Below, one piece after another: positions 18,665-27,277 of a stretch of DNA of 64,000 bases. How positions within the stretch are numbered: the first letter of the stretch is position 1; each line of letters starts with the position of its first letter. The stretch lies in NCBI GenBank assembly GCA_965248545.1, contig OZ252110.1, positions 3,100,001 through 3,164,000 of the forward strand, read 5' to 3'. A model generated the notes under the pieces. It saw only the letters and a list, made by a program, of their open reading frames with translations. It did not search any database and was not told the origin of the DNA. Source of the DNA: Alteromonas_E sp965248545. GTDB lineage: Bacteria; Pseudomonadota; Gammaproteobacteria; Enterobacterales; Alteromonadaceae. The translations under genes and the position numbers were made by a program.

Positions 18665-19827
18665 TGGCGTTTGATTTTATTCAGCCAGCGTTATCCGAGC
18701 GCAAACGACAAAGTCTGTATCGTCAGCATCACGCAGTGGTCGAAAGCCATGATGGTATGATCAACGTGGACGGTAAGGCGTATCTCAATTTTGCCAGTAA
18801 CGATTATTTGGGTTTGAGTCAGCATCCACAAGTATTACAAGCGTGGGTTGAAGGCCTAGCTAAATATGGTGCTGGAAGCGGCGCATCGCCTTTGGTAACC
18901 GGGTATACCGCTGCGCATCAGAGTCTGTCCGATACGCTTGCTGAACTTGTTGAACGACAACAGGTACTGCTGTTTTCTTCTGGTTTTGCCGCCAATCACG
19001 CACTTTGCCAAGCATTGTTTGAAAATGGCGGCGAGATCTATGCGGACAAGTTGTCTCACGCCTCGATTATAGAGGGTGGTTTGCACAGTAATGCCACCAT
19101 GAAGCGCTTCAAGCACAATGATTCGGCTCATTTACATCAGCTATTAGTAAAACGAGAGCGTTCGGTCAATGCGAGACTGATTGTGACTGAAGGTGTTTTC
19201 AGTATGGATGGCGATCGCGGACATGTTTCAGCACTTGCCTCCATTGCGGAGCAACATGACAGTTGGCTCATGGTTGATGATGCTCATGGTTTTGGTGTCT
19301 TCGGCCAACACGGGCAGGGGATCGCTGCCAGCAATGCCAATCAAACTCAGTGCCAAGTGCTGATGGCCACACTGGGAAAAGCCTGTGGTATTGGTGGTGC
19401 CTTTATCGCGGGGAGTGCGGATTTGATCGCGTATTTACAGAATTTCGCGCGACATTATATTTACAGTACTGCAATGCCCCCCGCCCAAGCGTATGCTGCG
19501 ATCACCGCAATTGAATTAATAAAACAGGGTGAAACGCGCAAAACACTGCACGCCAATATTGCCCATTTTCACCAGCGGATGCAGGCCGAGGGATTTGCAC
19601 TTGAAGATTCGGATTCTGCGATTCAGCCCCTCATAGTTGGCTCGCCAGAAGCGACGCTGAAGATGGCAGATAAGCTCAAGCAATTAGGCATTTGGGTTGG
19701 CGCGATGCGCTATCCGACGGTTCCCAAACACACAGACCGGTTGCGCATTACTCTCAATGCTTTGCATCAAACAAGCGACATTGATGCACTGGTCGACGCG
19801 CTAAGCCTCGCAAGGGAGGCTCAATGA
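18664..19827 (+). CDS. bioF: 8-Amino-7-oxononanoate synthase
   Basis: A 387-residue PLP enzyme that condenses pimeloyl-ACP with alanine to give 7-keto-8-aminopelargonate. Visible elements are NFASNDYLGLS near 42-52, GSGASPLVTGY at 71-81, LLFSSGFAANHA, VDDAHGFGVFG and the PLP lysine Lys239 in TLGKACGIGGAF. The alignment with E. coli BioF is essentially full length. The start shares one base with the bioB stop, and the last four bases overlap bioC (ATGA), so translation of bioB, bioF and bioC is coupled. Confidence 0.98.
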   Translation: MAFDFIQPALSERKRQSLYRQHHAVVESHDGMINVDGKAYLNFASNDYLGLSQHPQVLQAWVEGLAKYGAGSGASPLVTGYTAAHQSLSDTLAELVERQQVLLFSSGFAANHALCQALFENGGEIYADKLSHASIIEGGLHSNATMKRFKHNDSAHLHQLLVKRERSVNARLIVTEGVFSMDGDRGHVSALASIAEQHDSWLMVDDAHGFGVFGQHGQGIAASNANQTQCQVLMATLGKACGIGGAFIAGSADLIAYLQNFARHYIYSTAMPPAQAYAAITAIELIKQGETRKTLHANIAHFHQRMQAEGFALEDSDSAIQPLIVGSPEATLKMADKLKQLGIWVGAMRYPTVPKHTDRLRITLNALHQTSDIDALVDALSLAREAQ

Positions 19828-20651
19828 GCGCTGCTACTGCGAATAACCCCGTTATAAACGTCGAAATCTATAGTCGTTCGGTAGCGCAATCTTTTTCAAA
19901 AGCCGCAGCCAGTTATGACGCCATCGCGTCAGTTCAGCGCGACATCGCGCAGCATCTCACCGATCAGCTTGCCTTGCCACAAAAGGGGAAATTTCTTGAT
20001 TTGGGGTGTGGGACAGGCTACTTAATGCATCGATTAGCATTACCCTCACATACTTGGTGTGGCGCCGATATAGCAGCTGGGATGTTGGAGCAAGTCAAAC
20101 AGCGTCAATGGACTCACGCTCCAGAGTTGGTTGTAGCAAACGCCGAAGCTCTGCCATTTAAAGCGGAGAGTTTCGATACTGTGGTCTCAAGCATGGCATT
20201 GCAATGGGTTAATCATCCTGTGCGGGCATTGGCGGAAATCAAGCGCATAATTAAACCAGCAGGCAAAGCACATTTGGCAATATTGCGGCGCGACAGTTTG
20301 GCTGAACTACATCAAGGCTGGGAGTCGCTGCAACAGGGTTATCGTGTGAACCGTTTTGCGGGACGCGAAGAGTGGATATTAGCCGCTCAGCAAGCAGGGT
20401 TGAATCTTCAGGCTGTTTCGCAATCTTCTTTTGTGACCTTACATTCGGCTTTGCGACCTTTGTTGCACAGTATTAAAGACATTGGTGCAGGAGCGACTAA
20501 CGCATGTGCAGACAGCATAGACTTGAGGCCTCACCCGCGCATAACCAAGCAGGACTTGCGTAGTTTAGAGTGCTGGTGGCGGTCGCATCACGCGCAACAC
20601 GAACAGCTGCGTTTAACCTATAAAGTCGATTTCTTCCATTTCAGTCGTTAG
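19824..20651 (+). CDS. bioC: Malonyl-ACP O-methyltransferase
   Basis: A 275-residue SAM-dependent methyltransferase that caps malonyl-ACP so that fatty-acid enzymes can build the pimeloyl chain of biotin. Motif I is FLDLGCGTGYLMH at about 53-65. The N-terminal pattern SFSKAAASYDAIASVQRDIA and the 'SSMALQWVNHP' element near residue 128 are typical of BioC. Its place in the bioBFCD operon settles the name against other class I methyltransferases. The chain seems a little variable at its C-terminal end, as is usual in this family. No bioH-type esterase is found in the window. Confidence 0.95.
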   Translation: MSAATANNPVINVEIYSRSVAQSFSKAAASYDAIASVQRDIAQHLTDQLALPQKGKFLDLGCGTGYLMHRLALPSHTWCGADIAAGMLEQVKQRQWTHAPELVVANAEALPFKAESFDTVVSSMALQWVNHPVRALAEIKRIIKPAGKAHLAILRRDSLAELHQGWESLQQGYRVNRFAGREEWILAAQQAGLNLQAVSQSSFVTLHSALRPLLHSIKDIGAGATNACADSIDLRPHPRITKQDLRSLECWWRSHHAQHEQLRLTYKVDFFHFSR

Positions 20652-20659
20652 GAAACACA

Positions 20660-21361
20660 ATGCTAAATTTATTTATCACTGGCACCGATACGGATGTTGG
20701 CAAAACATTGGTAAGCTGCGCGCTGCTCGCCGCATTGCAACGACAAGGGTTGTCGACCATTGGTTACAAACCCATTTCAGCCGGTTGTAAGGCAACCTCG
20801 CAAGGTCTAGAAAACGCTGACGCACTGGCTTTGTTGCAGCATTCCAGCCTGCCTGTTACGTTGCAACAAGTTAATCCTATTGCCTTTGAACCACCTATTG
20901 CTCCTCACATCGCCGCTGAGCTGGCTGGCACTACTATCGATTCACAAGCTGTTGTAGAGGGGTGGGAAGTTCTGGCAAATCTCCGCCCTGATGTATTGCT
21001 GACTGAAGGTGCCGGAGGATGGCAATTACCCATCAATACGCAGCAAACTCTCCCAGAAGTGTTGAACGTTATTCGTCCCAAAGTAATTTTGGTTGTTGGC
21101 ATGCGATTGGGTTGCTTAAACCACAGTTTATTGACCGCCCAAGCCATAAAAGCACAGGGTTTTGAACTAACTGGATGGATTGCAAATTATGTAGAGCAGG
21201 ATATGCCTGTTGCAGAGCAAAATATTGAGACTCTTATGCGTATGATCCCGGCGCCGTTATTGGGCGAAATCCCGTTTCTGGGTCGCGAGTCAGAGCACGC
21301 TCAACAGTTCGATAGAGCCGTAAACGCTCTCGACCTTTCACAACTGCTGAATGCAAGCTAG
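20660..21361 (+). CDS. bioD: Dethiobiotin synthetase
   Basis: A 233-residue ATP-dependent carboxylase that closes the ureido ring of dethiobiotin from diaminopelargonate and CO2. The P-loop GTDTDVGKT is at residues 7-15; YKPISAGCK (35-43) and TEGAGGWQLPI (114-124) are the substrate-binding elements. It follows bioC by 8 bases with GGAAACA before the ATG and is the last gene of the operon. An inverted repeat follows it before the converging pepE gene. Confidence 0.97.
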   Translation: MLNLFITGTDTDVGKTLVSCALLAALQRQGLSTIGYKPISAGCKATSQGLENADALALLQHSSLPVTLQQVNPIAFEPPIAPHIAAELAGTTIDSQAVVEGWEVLANLRPDVLLTEGAGGWQLPINTQQTLPEVLNVIRPKVILVVGMRLGCLNHSLLTAQAIKAQGFELTGWIANYVEQDMPVAEQNIETLMRMIPAPLLGEIPFLGRESEHAQQFDRAVNALDLSQLLNAS

Positions 21362-21373
21362 CAAGGATAAGGT

Positions 21374-21400
21374 GAGGGCGCAATGCACTATCGTGCCCTC
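21374..21400. terminator. Possible terminator hairpin between bioD and pepE
   Basis: GAGGGC and GCCCTC arms enclose a 15-base loop between two converging genes. There is no T-run on either side, so termination is only suggested by position. Confidence 0.35.
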
Positions 21401-21411
21401 TGATGGGTGAT

Positions 21412-22122
21412 TTAGGTTAGCCACTGGCTTAAATCATCCCCTGCGTGGATCGGTTGTTTCTCTTGCCCTAAAAACACAAAGCCAGAGAGGTTGCCGAGTA
21501 ACGTCAATGACTCGCCACATTTCTGTAGAGCAGTACCTTCGCGGATGGCCAAAACCGGGGTTTCGGGATTGAGCGTGGTAAATTCAGCAAGACGCTGGTC
21601 GCGTGTTTCTCCATTGTGGTTCGGCGGTTTGTAGTCTGTGTAATGCGGGTTGAGCTGAAACGGCACAAAATCGAGTGCATTAAAGCTCTCGGGCTCGATG
21701 ATAGGCATATCATTTGTGGTTCTGATGGTTTGGCCACAAATATTTGAACCTGCGCTCCAGCCAACATAAGGCATTCCTTCATCTACTTTTGCGCGCAACG
21801 CTGGGATTAACCCGTTTGCGTATAAACAATGCAGTAAATGGAATGTGTTGCCGCCACCAACAAAAACGGCGTCAGCTTTTTCTATTGCTTGCTGGGGACT
21901 CGCATAGCTCTCAATTCCCGATATGTTCATTGATGGCAATGCCTGTTTAACCTTCTCAGTATATGCCGTATTGGACATCGTTACGCCAGCATAGGGGATA
22001 AACACGATATTGTTAATTGTCGTTTGAGCAGCTGCCAAATGGGATGTAATCAGGGGTTCGGCATGCGCTAAATATGGCTCATCTCCGGCACGAGAGCTGC
22101 TGAGCATAAGAATGTGATGCAT
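21412..22122 (-). CDS. pepE: Dipeptidase E (alpha-aspartyl dipeptidase)
   Basis: A 236-residue cytoplasmic serine peptidase of family S51 that cleaves Asp-X dipeptides. The nucleophile is Ser123 in the elbow VGWSAGSN, preceded by the FVGGGNTFHLL element (87-97) that builds the oxyanion region. The chain also carries the conserved FIPYAG and DFVPFQLNPHYTD stretches of PepE. Length equals E. coli PepE within a few residues. It is a single-gene unit converging on the biotin operon. Confidence 0.93.
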   Translation of the reverse strand: MHHILMLSSSRAGDEPYLAHAEPLITSHLAAAQTTINNIVFIPYAGVTMSNTAYTEKVKQALPSMNISGIESYASPQQAIEKADAVFVGGGNTFHLLHCLYANGLIPALRAKVDEGMPYVGWSAGSNICGQTIRTTNDMPIIEPESFNALDFVPFQLNPHYTDYKPPNHNGETRDQRLAEFTTLNPETPVLAIREGTALQKCGESLTLLGNLSGFVFLGQEKQPIHAGDDLSQWLT

Positions 22123-22258
22123 GATACGGTAACTCCGTTATATCAGCGGTCAAAAATTGTTGCGTATCCTAACACATCGATTGCCTTCTAGTACCAAGTG
22201 TTTAGAATGCTGAATTTCGGTTTATTCTCCCGTTATTCTAAACAAAAGGACGTAGAGC

Positions 22259-22726
22259 ATGTCTTCTCCTTCAGTATTATTCGTATGCCTAGGCAATATA
22301 TGTCGTTCACCGACTGCAGAGGCCGTGTTTCGCCAAAAGGTTGCAGAAAAACAGCTCTCAGTGAAGATTGATTCGGCTGGCACACATGGTTATCACGTCG
22401 GCAAAAAACCGGATCCTCGATCGCAAAAGGCTGGGATTGAGCGGGGCTATAACTTTAAGGGGATTGCTTGTCGTCGCGTAGCTGAAGAGGACTTTGAGCA
22501 ATTTGATTTCATCATCGGTATGGATGATGAGAATATTGAAAATTTGAAGAAGGTTTGTCCGGAAGAGCTGCATCACAAAATCCATCCAATGATGTCTTTC
22601 ACACAGAGCTCTTTTAATGAAGTACCCGATCCATATTATGGCGGCAAACGTGGGTTTGAATTGGTTTTGGACCTAATTGAACAAGCATCTGACGGCTTAA
22701 TCGAGCGACTCAATCAGCGCGCGTAA
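22259..22726 (+). CDS. Low-molecular-weight protein-tyrosine phosphatase
   Basis: A 155-residue cytoplasmic phosphatase. The P-loop CLGNICRSP begins at Cys10 (C-X5-R-S with Arg16), and the general-acid Asp is in VPDPYYGG near residue 125. Both are in the standard places, so it should be active on phosphotyrosine. Unlike the Wzb/Etp group, it does not sit among capsule genes and no tyrosine kinase is nearby. The ATG has AAAGGA upstream. The btuC-like gene begins four bases after the stop, so the three genes may share a transcript. Confidence 0.94.
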   Translation: MSSPSVLFVCLGNICRSPTAEAVFRQKVAEKQLSVKIDSAGTHGYHVGKKPDPRSQKAGIERGYNFKGIACRRVAEEDFEQFDFIIGMDDENIENLKKVCPEELHHKIHPMMSFTQSSFNEVPDPYYGGKRGFELVLDLIEQASDGLIERLNQRA

Positions 22727-22730
22727 GACT

Positions 22731-23714
22731 GTGCAATCTAAACGCGACACTAAACTGGTTCTTTCTGTACTCGCCTTGTTGGTCGCGGTCGCGTCGTTGG
22801 CTATCGTCGTTGGTGTGTATCTAAATGTAGAAGACGCCGAAGTACGGAATCACATCATCGTTCAGATTACCCTACCGGTGATTCTTACCGCCTTTTTAGT
22901 CGGTGCTGCGTTATCAGCGAGTGCTGCGTGTCTGCAAGTGCTATTGAATAACCCACTGGCAGACCCTGGGATTATCGGAATCTCCAGCGGCGCAAGTTTG
23001 GTCGCTGCGATTCTGTTGCTATCAGGCGTAATCACAGACTCTGCACATTTCCATTATTGGTTACCACTAGCCTGTTTTGCGGGTGCCTTAATATCGACTT
23101 TACTCATTTACGCGATTGCCAAGCGGTTGCGCGGTTCACCCGTCGCGGTGATTTTAGCCGGTGTTGCTATATCAACACTTGCGGGTGCTTTAATCGCATG
23201 GCTGTACTATTTTGCCGATGCACAGTCATTGAGAAATCTTACCTTCTGGTTAATGGGCAGTGTTTATCAAACTGATTGGGTGCTGCTGAGCGTCGGGGCT
23301 CCAATTATTTTGTGTGCGTTAGTTGTGCTAGTTGTAAATGCTGGCAAGCTCAATCAATTGTACTTAGGCAAAGAAGTGGCCATTACGTCTGGCTTAGATG
23401 CGCAAAAAGTCCAGTCGCGCTTGCTATTCTGTTGCGCTATCGCGGTTGGCGCAGCAGTTTCTTTGGCCGGTTCGGTTGCATTTATTGGTTTGCTAATACC
23501 ACACTTATTGAGACTTTTATTGGGCTTCAATAATCGGTTGATCATTCCTGCATCGGCCCTACTGGGTGGGTTAGTACTTTTGTGTATCGTGTTAATTACA
23601 GAAAACTGGGCGGTCACAACATTGCCGCTGTCAATGCTCACGGCGACGCTGGGGGGACCTGTATTTATTTGGGCGCTCATGCGTGGACAGTTTACCTTAG
23701 GAAACGGTCGATAG
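22731..23714 (+). CDS. btuC: Vitamin B12 / iron-siderophore type ABC permease (BtuC-like)
   Basis: A 327-residue inner-membrane permease of the FecCD family with about ten helices. The pattern RLPVILTAFLVGAALSASAA (here with I in place of R) and NPLADPGIIGISSGAS near 73-88 is the diagnostic part, followed by ILAGVAIS and the loop FIGLLIPHLLRLL that meets the ATPase. It starts at GTG 22731. The downstream ATPase resembles BtuD more than FhuC or FecE, so vitamin B12 import is the best guess. No binding protein or B12 riboswitch is present here, so the periplasmic partner must be elsewhere. Confidence 0.85.
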   Translation: MQSKRDTKLVLSVLALLVAVASLAIVVGVYLNVEDAEVRNHIIVQITLPVILTAFLVGAALSASAACLQVLLNNPLADPGIIGISSGASLVAAILLLSGVITDSAHFHYWLPLACFAGALISTLLIYAIAKRLRGSPVAVILAGVAISTLAGALIAWLYYFADAQSLRNLTFWLMGSVYQTDWVLLSVGAPIILCALVVLVVNAGKLNQLYLGKEVAITSGLDAQKVQSRLLFCCAIAVGAAVSLAGSVAFIGLLIPHLLRLLLGFNNRLIIPASALLGGLVLLCIVLITENWAVTTLPLSMLTATLGGPVFIWALMRGQFTLGNGR

Positions 23715-24470
23715 ATGCCCTGTAACGCGATAATCGAAGTAGCAAACCTCAACCTCAATGGTCGCCTCGCAATTGAGCGATTGTCCCTGTTGAAAGGCCA
23801 ATTTGTGCATGTGCTTGGCGCCAATGGGGCAGGTAAGTCAACCTTAATGGCGGCATTGGCAGGGCTGCAAGCGGACGCGTTGCCATTAGTAGAGTTTAAA
23901 CAGCGAGCGTTAAGTGATTGGTCTATCGCAAGTCTTGCACATCATCGTAGCTTATTGACTCAACACGTCTCGAGTCAGTTCGAAGTTAGCGTTGCTGATA
24001 CACTGAGTTACTTCAGTGGTGACAGGGATGTGCCCGAGAAACTGGAGTTGGCACTCGATATATCGGAATTGCTCGAACGTCAATTAAATCTTCTCTCCGG
24101 AGGAGAGCAACAACGCGTTCACATTGCACGCTGTTTGATGCAGGTTTGGCCTGCAATTGAAACTGGTGGGGCGTTGATTCTAATGGATGAGCCATGCCAG
24201 GGCTTAGATGTACGTCATCAGTTGTCACTGATGCAGTTACTGACAGATTTGGCGCAACACGGCAATACTGTTCTAGTGACATCACACGATGTTAATTTGG
24301 CGGCCAGATATGCCTCGCATTGTTTATTACTCAAACAAGGATATCCTCTTGCCTTCGGGGATTCTCAATCGGTTATTACACTGGAAAACCTCAAAGTTTG
24401 CTACGAATGTGATTTTCATCTTATTTATTCTGAAAATGCATACGATTTCTTCTTTCCAAGGGTCAATTAA
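23715..24470 (+). CDS. btuD: Vitamin B12 type ABC transporter ATPase (BtuD-like)
   Basis: A 251-residue ATPase that begins directly after the btuC stop. Walker A is GANGAGKST (about 34-42), the signature LSGGEQQRVHIARC follows, and Walker B is LILMDEP. The stretch LSDWSIASLAHHRSLLTQH matches E. coli BtuD (EAWSATKLALHRAYLSQQ), which supports the B12 assignment over iron-siderophore paralogues. It powers the BtuC permease encoded just before it. Confidence 0.85.
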   Translation: MPCNAIIEVANLNLNGRLAIERLSLLKGQFVHVLGANGAGKSTLMAALAGLQADALPLVEFKQRALSDWSIASLAHHRSLLTQHVSSQFEVSVADTLSYFSGDRDVPEKLELALDISELLERQLNLLSGGEQQRVHIARCLMQVWPAIETGGALILMDEPCQGLDVRHQLSLMQLLTDLAQHGNTVLVTSHDVNLAARYASHCLLLKQGYPLAFGDSQSVITLENLKVCYECDFHLIYSENAYDFFFPRVN

Positions 24471-24529
24471 GCACGTTTGCTGTGATACTCTTTGCGGTCT
24501 GTGAACAATAACCGTAGGAAAGAAGCTCA

Positions 24530-25876
24530 ATGAGCGAATGGCGACCTGACAGCTGGCGCGAAAAACCCATCTTGCAACAACCCACTTATCAAGACCAAGC
24601 CTTACTGGCGGACGTTGAACATAAGTTGGCAACCTATCCACCCCTAGTGTTTGCTGAGGAAACTCGACAATTACGCAAGCAACTGAGCGATGTATGCCTT
24701 GGCAAAGGCTTTTTACTGCAAGGCGGTGACTGCGCAGAATCTTTTGATGAGTTTAACGCACCAAAAATCAGAGATACTTTTAAAGTATTACTGCAAATGG
24801 CGATTGTATTGACCTTTGCTGGCCGTTGTCCGGTTACAAAAGTAGCGCGCATGGCCGGGCAATACGCAAAACCTCGTTCATCTGATGTCGAAACGATCAA
24901 CGGTGTAACATTACCAAGTTACCGCGGTGATATTATCAATAGCTTCGAATTCACGGCCGAGGCGCGGGAGCCCGATCCAAACCGCTTGTTAGATGCTTAT
25001 CACCGCAGTGCCGCGACGTTAAACTTATTGAGAGCATTTGCGCAAGGTGGTTTAGCCGATTTACAACAAGTCAATCGGTGGAATATGGCATTTGTGGAAA
25101 ACAACCCGCTGAAAGAGCGCTACCACGATATGTCGACTCGTATCCAAGACACGCTGGATTTTATGAACGTGATCGGCATTAATTCTACGAACACGGGTAC
25201 CTTGCACGAAACGAGTTTGTTTACGTCCCACGAGGCCCTGTTATTAAACTACGAGCAATCGCTAACGCGTATTGATACTTTGACGGGCAAACCGTATGAC
25301 TGTAGTGCGCATATGGTGTGGATTGGAGAACGTACGCGTCAATTGGATCACGCGCATATCGAATTCTTCAGAGGTATTCACAATCCGATTGGTGTGAAAG
25401 TGGGCCCTGGCATGGAAGGCGATGAACTGATCCGCTTGATTGATGCTTTGAATCCAGATAACGACCCCGGCCGTTTGACCCTAATCACTCGTATGGGCGC
25501 GGACAACCTAGCGGATAAGTTGCCGCCATTGTTGCGCAGGGTTAAGCAAGAAGGACGCAACGTTGTGTGGAGCTCAGATCCAATGCACGGCAATACATTT
25601 AAAGCCAGCAGTGGTTATAAAACTCGCGACTTTGATGCAATTTTACGAGAGATCCAACAGTTTTTCGCCGCGCATGAGCTGGAGGGGACTTACGCCGGTG
25701 GTATCCATTTGGAGATGACTGGACAACACGTCACCGAATGTACCGGTGGAGCTTACAAGATTAGCGATGAAGACTTGGCGCAAGCGTATCAAACACAGTG
25801 CGATCCGCGATTAAATGCAGACCAAGTGTTAGAAATGGCATTTCTAGTGGCTGATAGATTGCGCACGCACCGCTAA
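24530..25876 (+). CDS. Class II 3-deoxy-7-phosphoheptulonate synthase
   Basis: A 448-residue enzyme that joins phosphoenolpyruvate and erythrose-4-phosphate, the first step of the shikimate pathway. It is the plant/Mycobacterium-type class II enzyme, unrelated in sequence to E. coli AroFGH. Hallmarks are LLQGGDCAESF with metal ligand Cys68, KVARMAGQYAKPRS, PSYRGD, IGERTRQLDHAHIEF and the GGIHLEMTGQHVTEC metal-binding stretch. The ATG follows a GGAAAG site. It is a one-gene unit closed by a strong terminator. Feedback control cannot be read from sequence. Confidence 0.95.
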   Translation: MSEWRPDSWREKPILQQPTYQDQALLADVEHKLATYPPLVFAEETRQLRKQLSDVCLGKGFLLQGGDCAESFDEFNAPKIRDTFKVLLQMAIVLTFAGRCPVTKVARMAGQYAKPRSSDVETINGVTLPSYRGDIINSFEFTAEAREPDPNRLLDAYHRSAATLNLLRAFAQGGLADLQQVNRWNMAFVENNPLKERYHDMSTRIQDTLDFMNVIGINSTNTGTLHETSLFTSHEALLLNYEQSLTRIDTLTGKPYDCSAHMVWIGERTRQLDHAHIEFFRGIHNPIGVKVGPGMEGDELIRLIDALNPDNDPGRLTLITRMGADNLADKLPPLLRRVKQEGRNVVWSSDPMHGNTFKASSGYKTRDFDAILREIQQFFAAHELEGTYAGGIHLEMTGQHVTECTGGAYKISDEDLAQAYQTQCDPRLNADQVLEMAFLVADRLRTHR

Positions 25877-25895
25877 AGAAGTCGTTTTTCTGAAG

Positions 25896-25927
25896 AAACC
25901 ATCACTGTTGTAGTGATGGTTTTTTTA
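25896..25927 (+). terminator. Intrinsic terminator after class II DAHP synthase
   Basis: Arms AAACCATCACT and AGTGATGGTTT with a 5-base loop, followed by T-rich sequence. The left A-rich flank means it can also serve the converging membrane-protein gene. Confidence 0.9.
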
Positions 25928-25952
25928 TGAGCATCAAAAAGTACTCGTTCCA

Positions 25953-26660
25953 TTAGTCTACTGGTTCTTCTGCTGGTGCTGATGCGTTCGTTTCTGGCGG
26001 TATTGCGTCAGTCTGGTTTGGCGCATCGTGTTCTACATCGTCGATAAACGGCTGTAATCGAGTCAAAGACTCTACGGGGTATACACTGGCTTGTTGCTCA
26101 TCAACGTCAAATACAACAACAAAGTTCGTTGTTGAACCCAATAAAATAAGTGGTTTATCCGATTCAACTGATTCCCCTGTGAGGGTCACGCGATGCCCGT
26201 GTCCCGCTTTAACCTGTTGGCCTTGCCAATCGGCATACCCGTAAACAAACAAAAATGAATAACAAAGAAATGCTCCGGCTATATACATGATCACCGTTGA
26301 CTTGAGTTTAGGTACGTAAACGATGATCAACATTAGGGTTCTTTTAAAACTGGTCGGCGCTTGGCGCCACCGTTTTTGCGAGTCAAAACTTCGTTGAATG
26401 AGGAAGTCTGTAAAAACAGCGACCAATATACCACCACAAAACATAAACATCGCCGCGGGTTCACCAATCCCCGCAATCAATAAGTCTGATACATCAGCAA
26501 GTTTTAGGATCGGGATATCAAATTGAGCAAAAAAGGTCATGCTGTAATACACACCGCAAAGGGTGAGTAAAACGTATGCTAACGAAATTGTGGTGCCTGG
26601 ATTACGTGTAAGGTAACTAAAAAATTGAAGAGAAAGGCTTTCCTTTTGGTAGTCACTCAT
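25953..26660 (-). CDS. Membrane protein of unknown function with acidic tail
   Basis: A protein of about 235 residues from ATG 26660 (MSDYQKES); the frame is open to 26720, but that longer start would add a basic, cysteine-containing stretch before the first helix. There are about four membrane helices (roughly 20-40, 50-85, 115-145 and around 150). After them is a soluble region with a VTLTGESVESDKPLILLGS beta-type segment, and a tail rich in Asp, Pro, Glu and Ala ending EEPVD. I recognise no family. Its place beside aroG has no evident meaning. Confidence 0.6.
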   Translation of the reverse strand: MSDYQKESLSLQFFSYLTRNPGTTISLAYVLLTLCGVYYSMTFFAQFDIPILKLADVSDLLIAGIGEPAAMFMFCGGILVAVFTDFLIQRSFDSQKRWRQAPTSFKRTLMLIIVYVPKLKSTVIMYIAGAFLCYSFLFVYGYADWQGQQVKAGHGHRVTLTGESVESDKPLILLGSTTNFVVVFDVDEQQASVYPVESLTRLQPFIDDVEHDAPNQTDAIPPETNASAPAEEPVD

Positions 26661-26867
26661 AGGATTTTTCAAACGTCTACATGTGCAAAATACTGTATTC
26701 GCTCTTGTGCGATTGAACAAGACTAAATTAACTGAGCTCGTTGTTTAGTCACGTTAAAACACAAACTGTGGTAGACAATCCGAACGAATAAACTATGAGT
26801 CATCAGGTGGGGGGGAAGACTGATATCAGCATCGTGGAAACAGTACACCTGAGTATGAAATTTAATA

Positions 26868-26910
26868 CTACAAAGTAGAGTATATTAGCGCTATATTAAC
26901 TACAAAGTAG
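26868..26910. promoter_or_regulatory. Twin palindromic operators upstream of padR
   Basis: Two identical perfect palindromes CTACAAAGTAG at 26868-26878 and 26900-26910, 32 bases centre to centre (three helical turns), with a TAGCGCTA palindrome between them. They lie 17 to 59 bases before the PadR start codon. PadR-type repressors bind TAC/GTA inverted repeats at their own promoters, so autoregulation is the natural reading. This is inference from position and symmetry. Confidence 0.7.
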
Positions 26911-26927
26911 ATTAAATGCGCTAGTCA

Positions 26928-27275
26928 ATGTCGGATAAAAAATATTTAGGTGAGCTGGAACAACTGCTGTTGATGGCGATCTTACGTCTTAACAATCGCG
27001 CTTATGGTGTCGAGATCCGTCAGCTGATGCTCGATAGTATCAATCGCGATGTGAGTATTGGTGCTCTTTACACCGTTCTGAGTAGACTCGAGGATAAGGG
27101 ACTATTATCGACCAGCGTTGGTGAGTCTTCAGCAGAGCGGGGCGGTAGGGCAAAAAAATACTATCGGGTTACAGCTCAGGGACAAACCGCCTTGCACAAC
27201 AGTATACGGATGATTGATACCCTAAAGGATGGTCTCGCCTTATATGAGTCTCATCCACGGCTGTTGAGTTTATAA
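26928..27275 (+). CDS. PadR-family transcriptional regulator
   Basis: A 115-residue winged-helix repressor. The helix-turn-helix and wing run over residues 8-85, with the family pattern LGELEQLLLMAILRLN, YGVEIRQLM, SIGALYTVLSRLEDKGLL and GGRAKKYYRVTAQG. It has the short C-terminal helix of PadR subfamily 2, used for dimerisation. The membrane-protein gene follows 2 bases after the stop. In PadR/transmembrane pairs of this kind, the regulator usually controls the pair itself. The twin palindromes upstream are its probable operator. Confidence 0.93.
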   Translation: MSDKKYLGELEQLLLMAILRLNNRAYGVEIRQLMLDSINRDVSIGALYTVLSRLEDKGLLSTSVGESSAERGGRAKKYYRVTAQGQTALHNSIRMIDTLKDGLALYESHPRLLSL

Positions 27276-27277
27276 GG

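Noticed and set aside
22727..22731. Possible vitamin B12 riboswitch before btuCD
   Set aside because: The gap between the phosphatase gene and btuC is only four bases; no cobalamin-box sequence was seen there or before the phosphatase gene.
26721..26867. Promoter of the PadR operon beyond the palindromes
   Set aside because: The region is AT-rich with several weak hexamer matches; none stands out enough to report.
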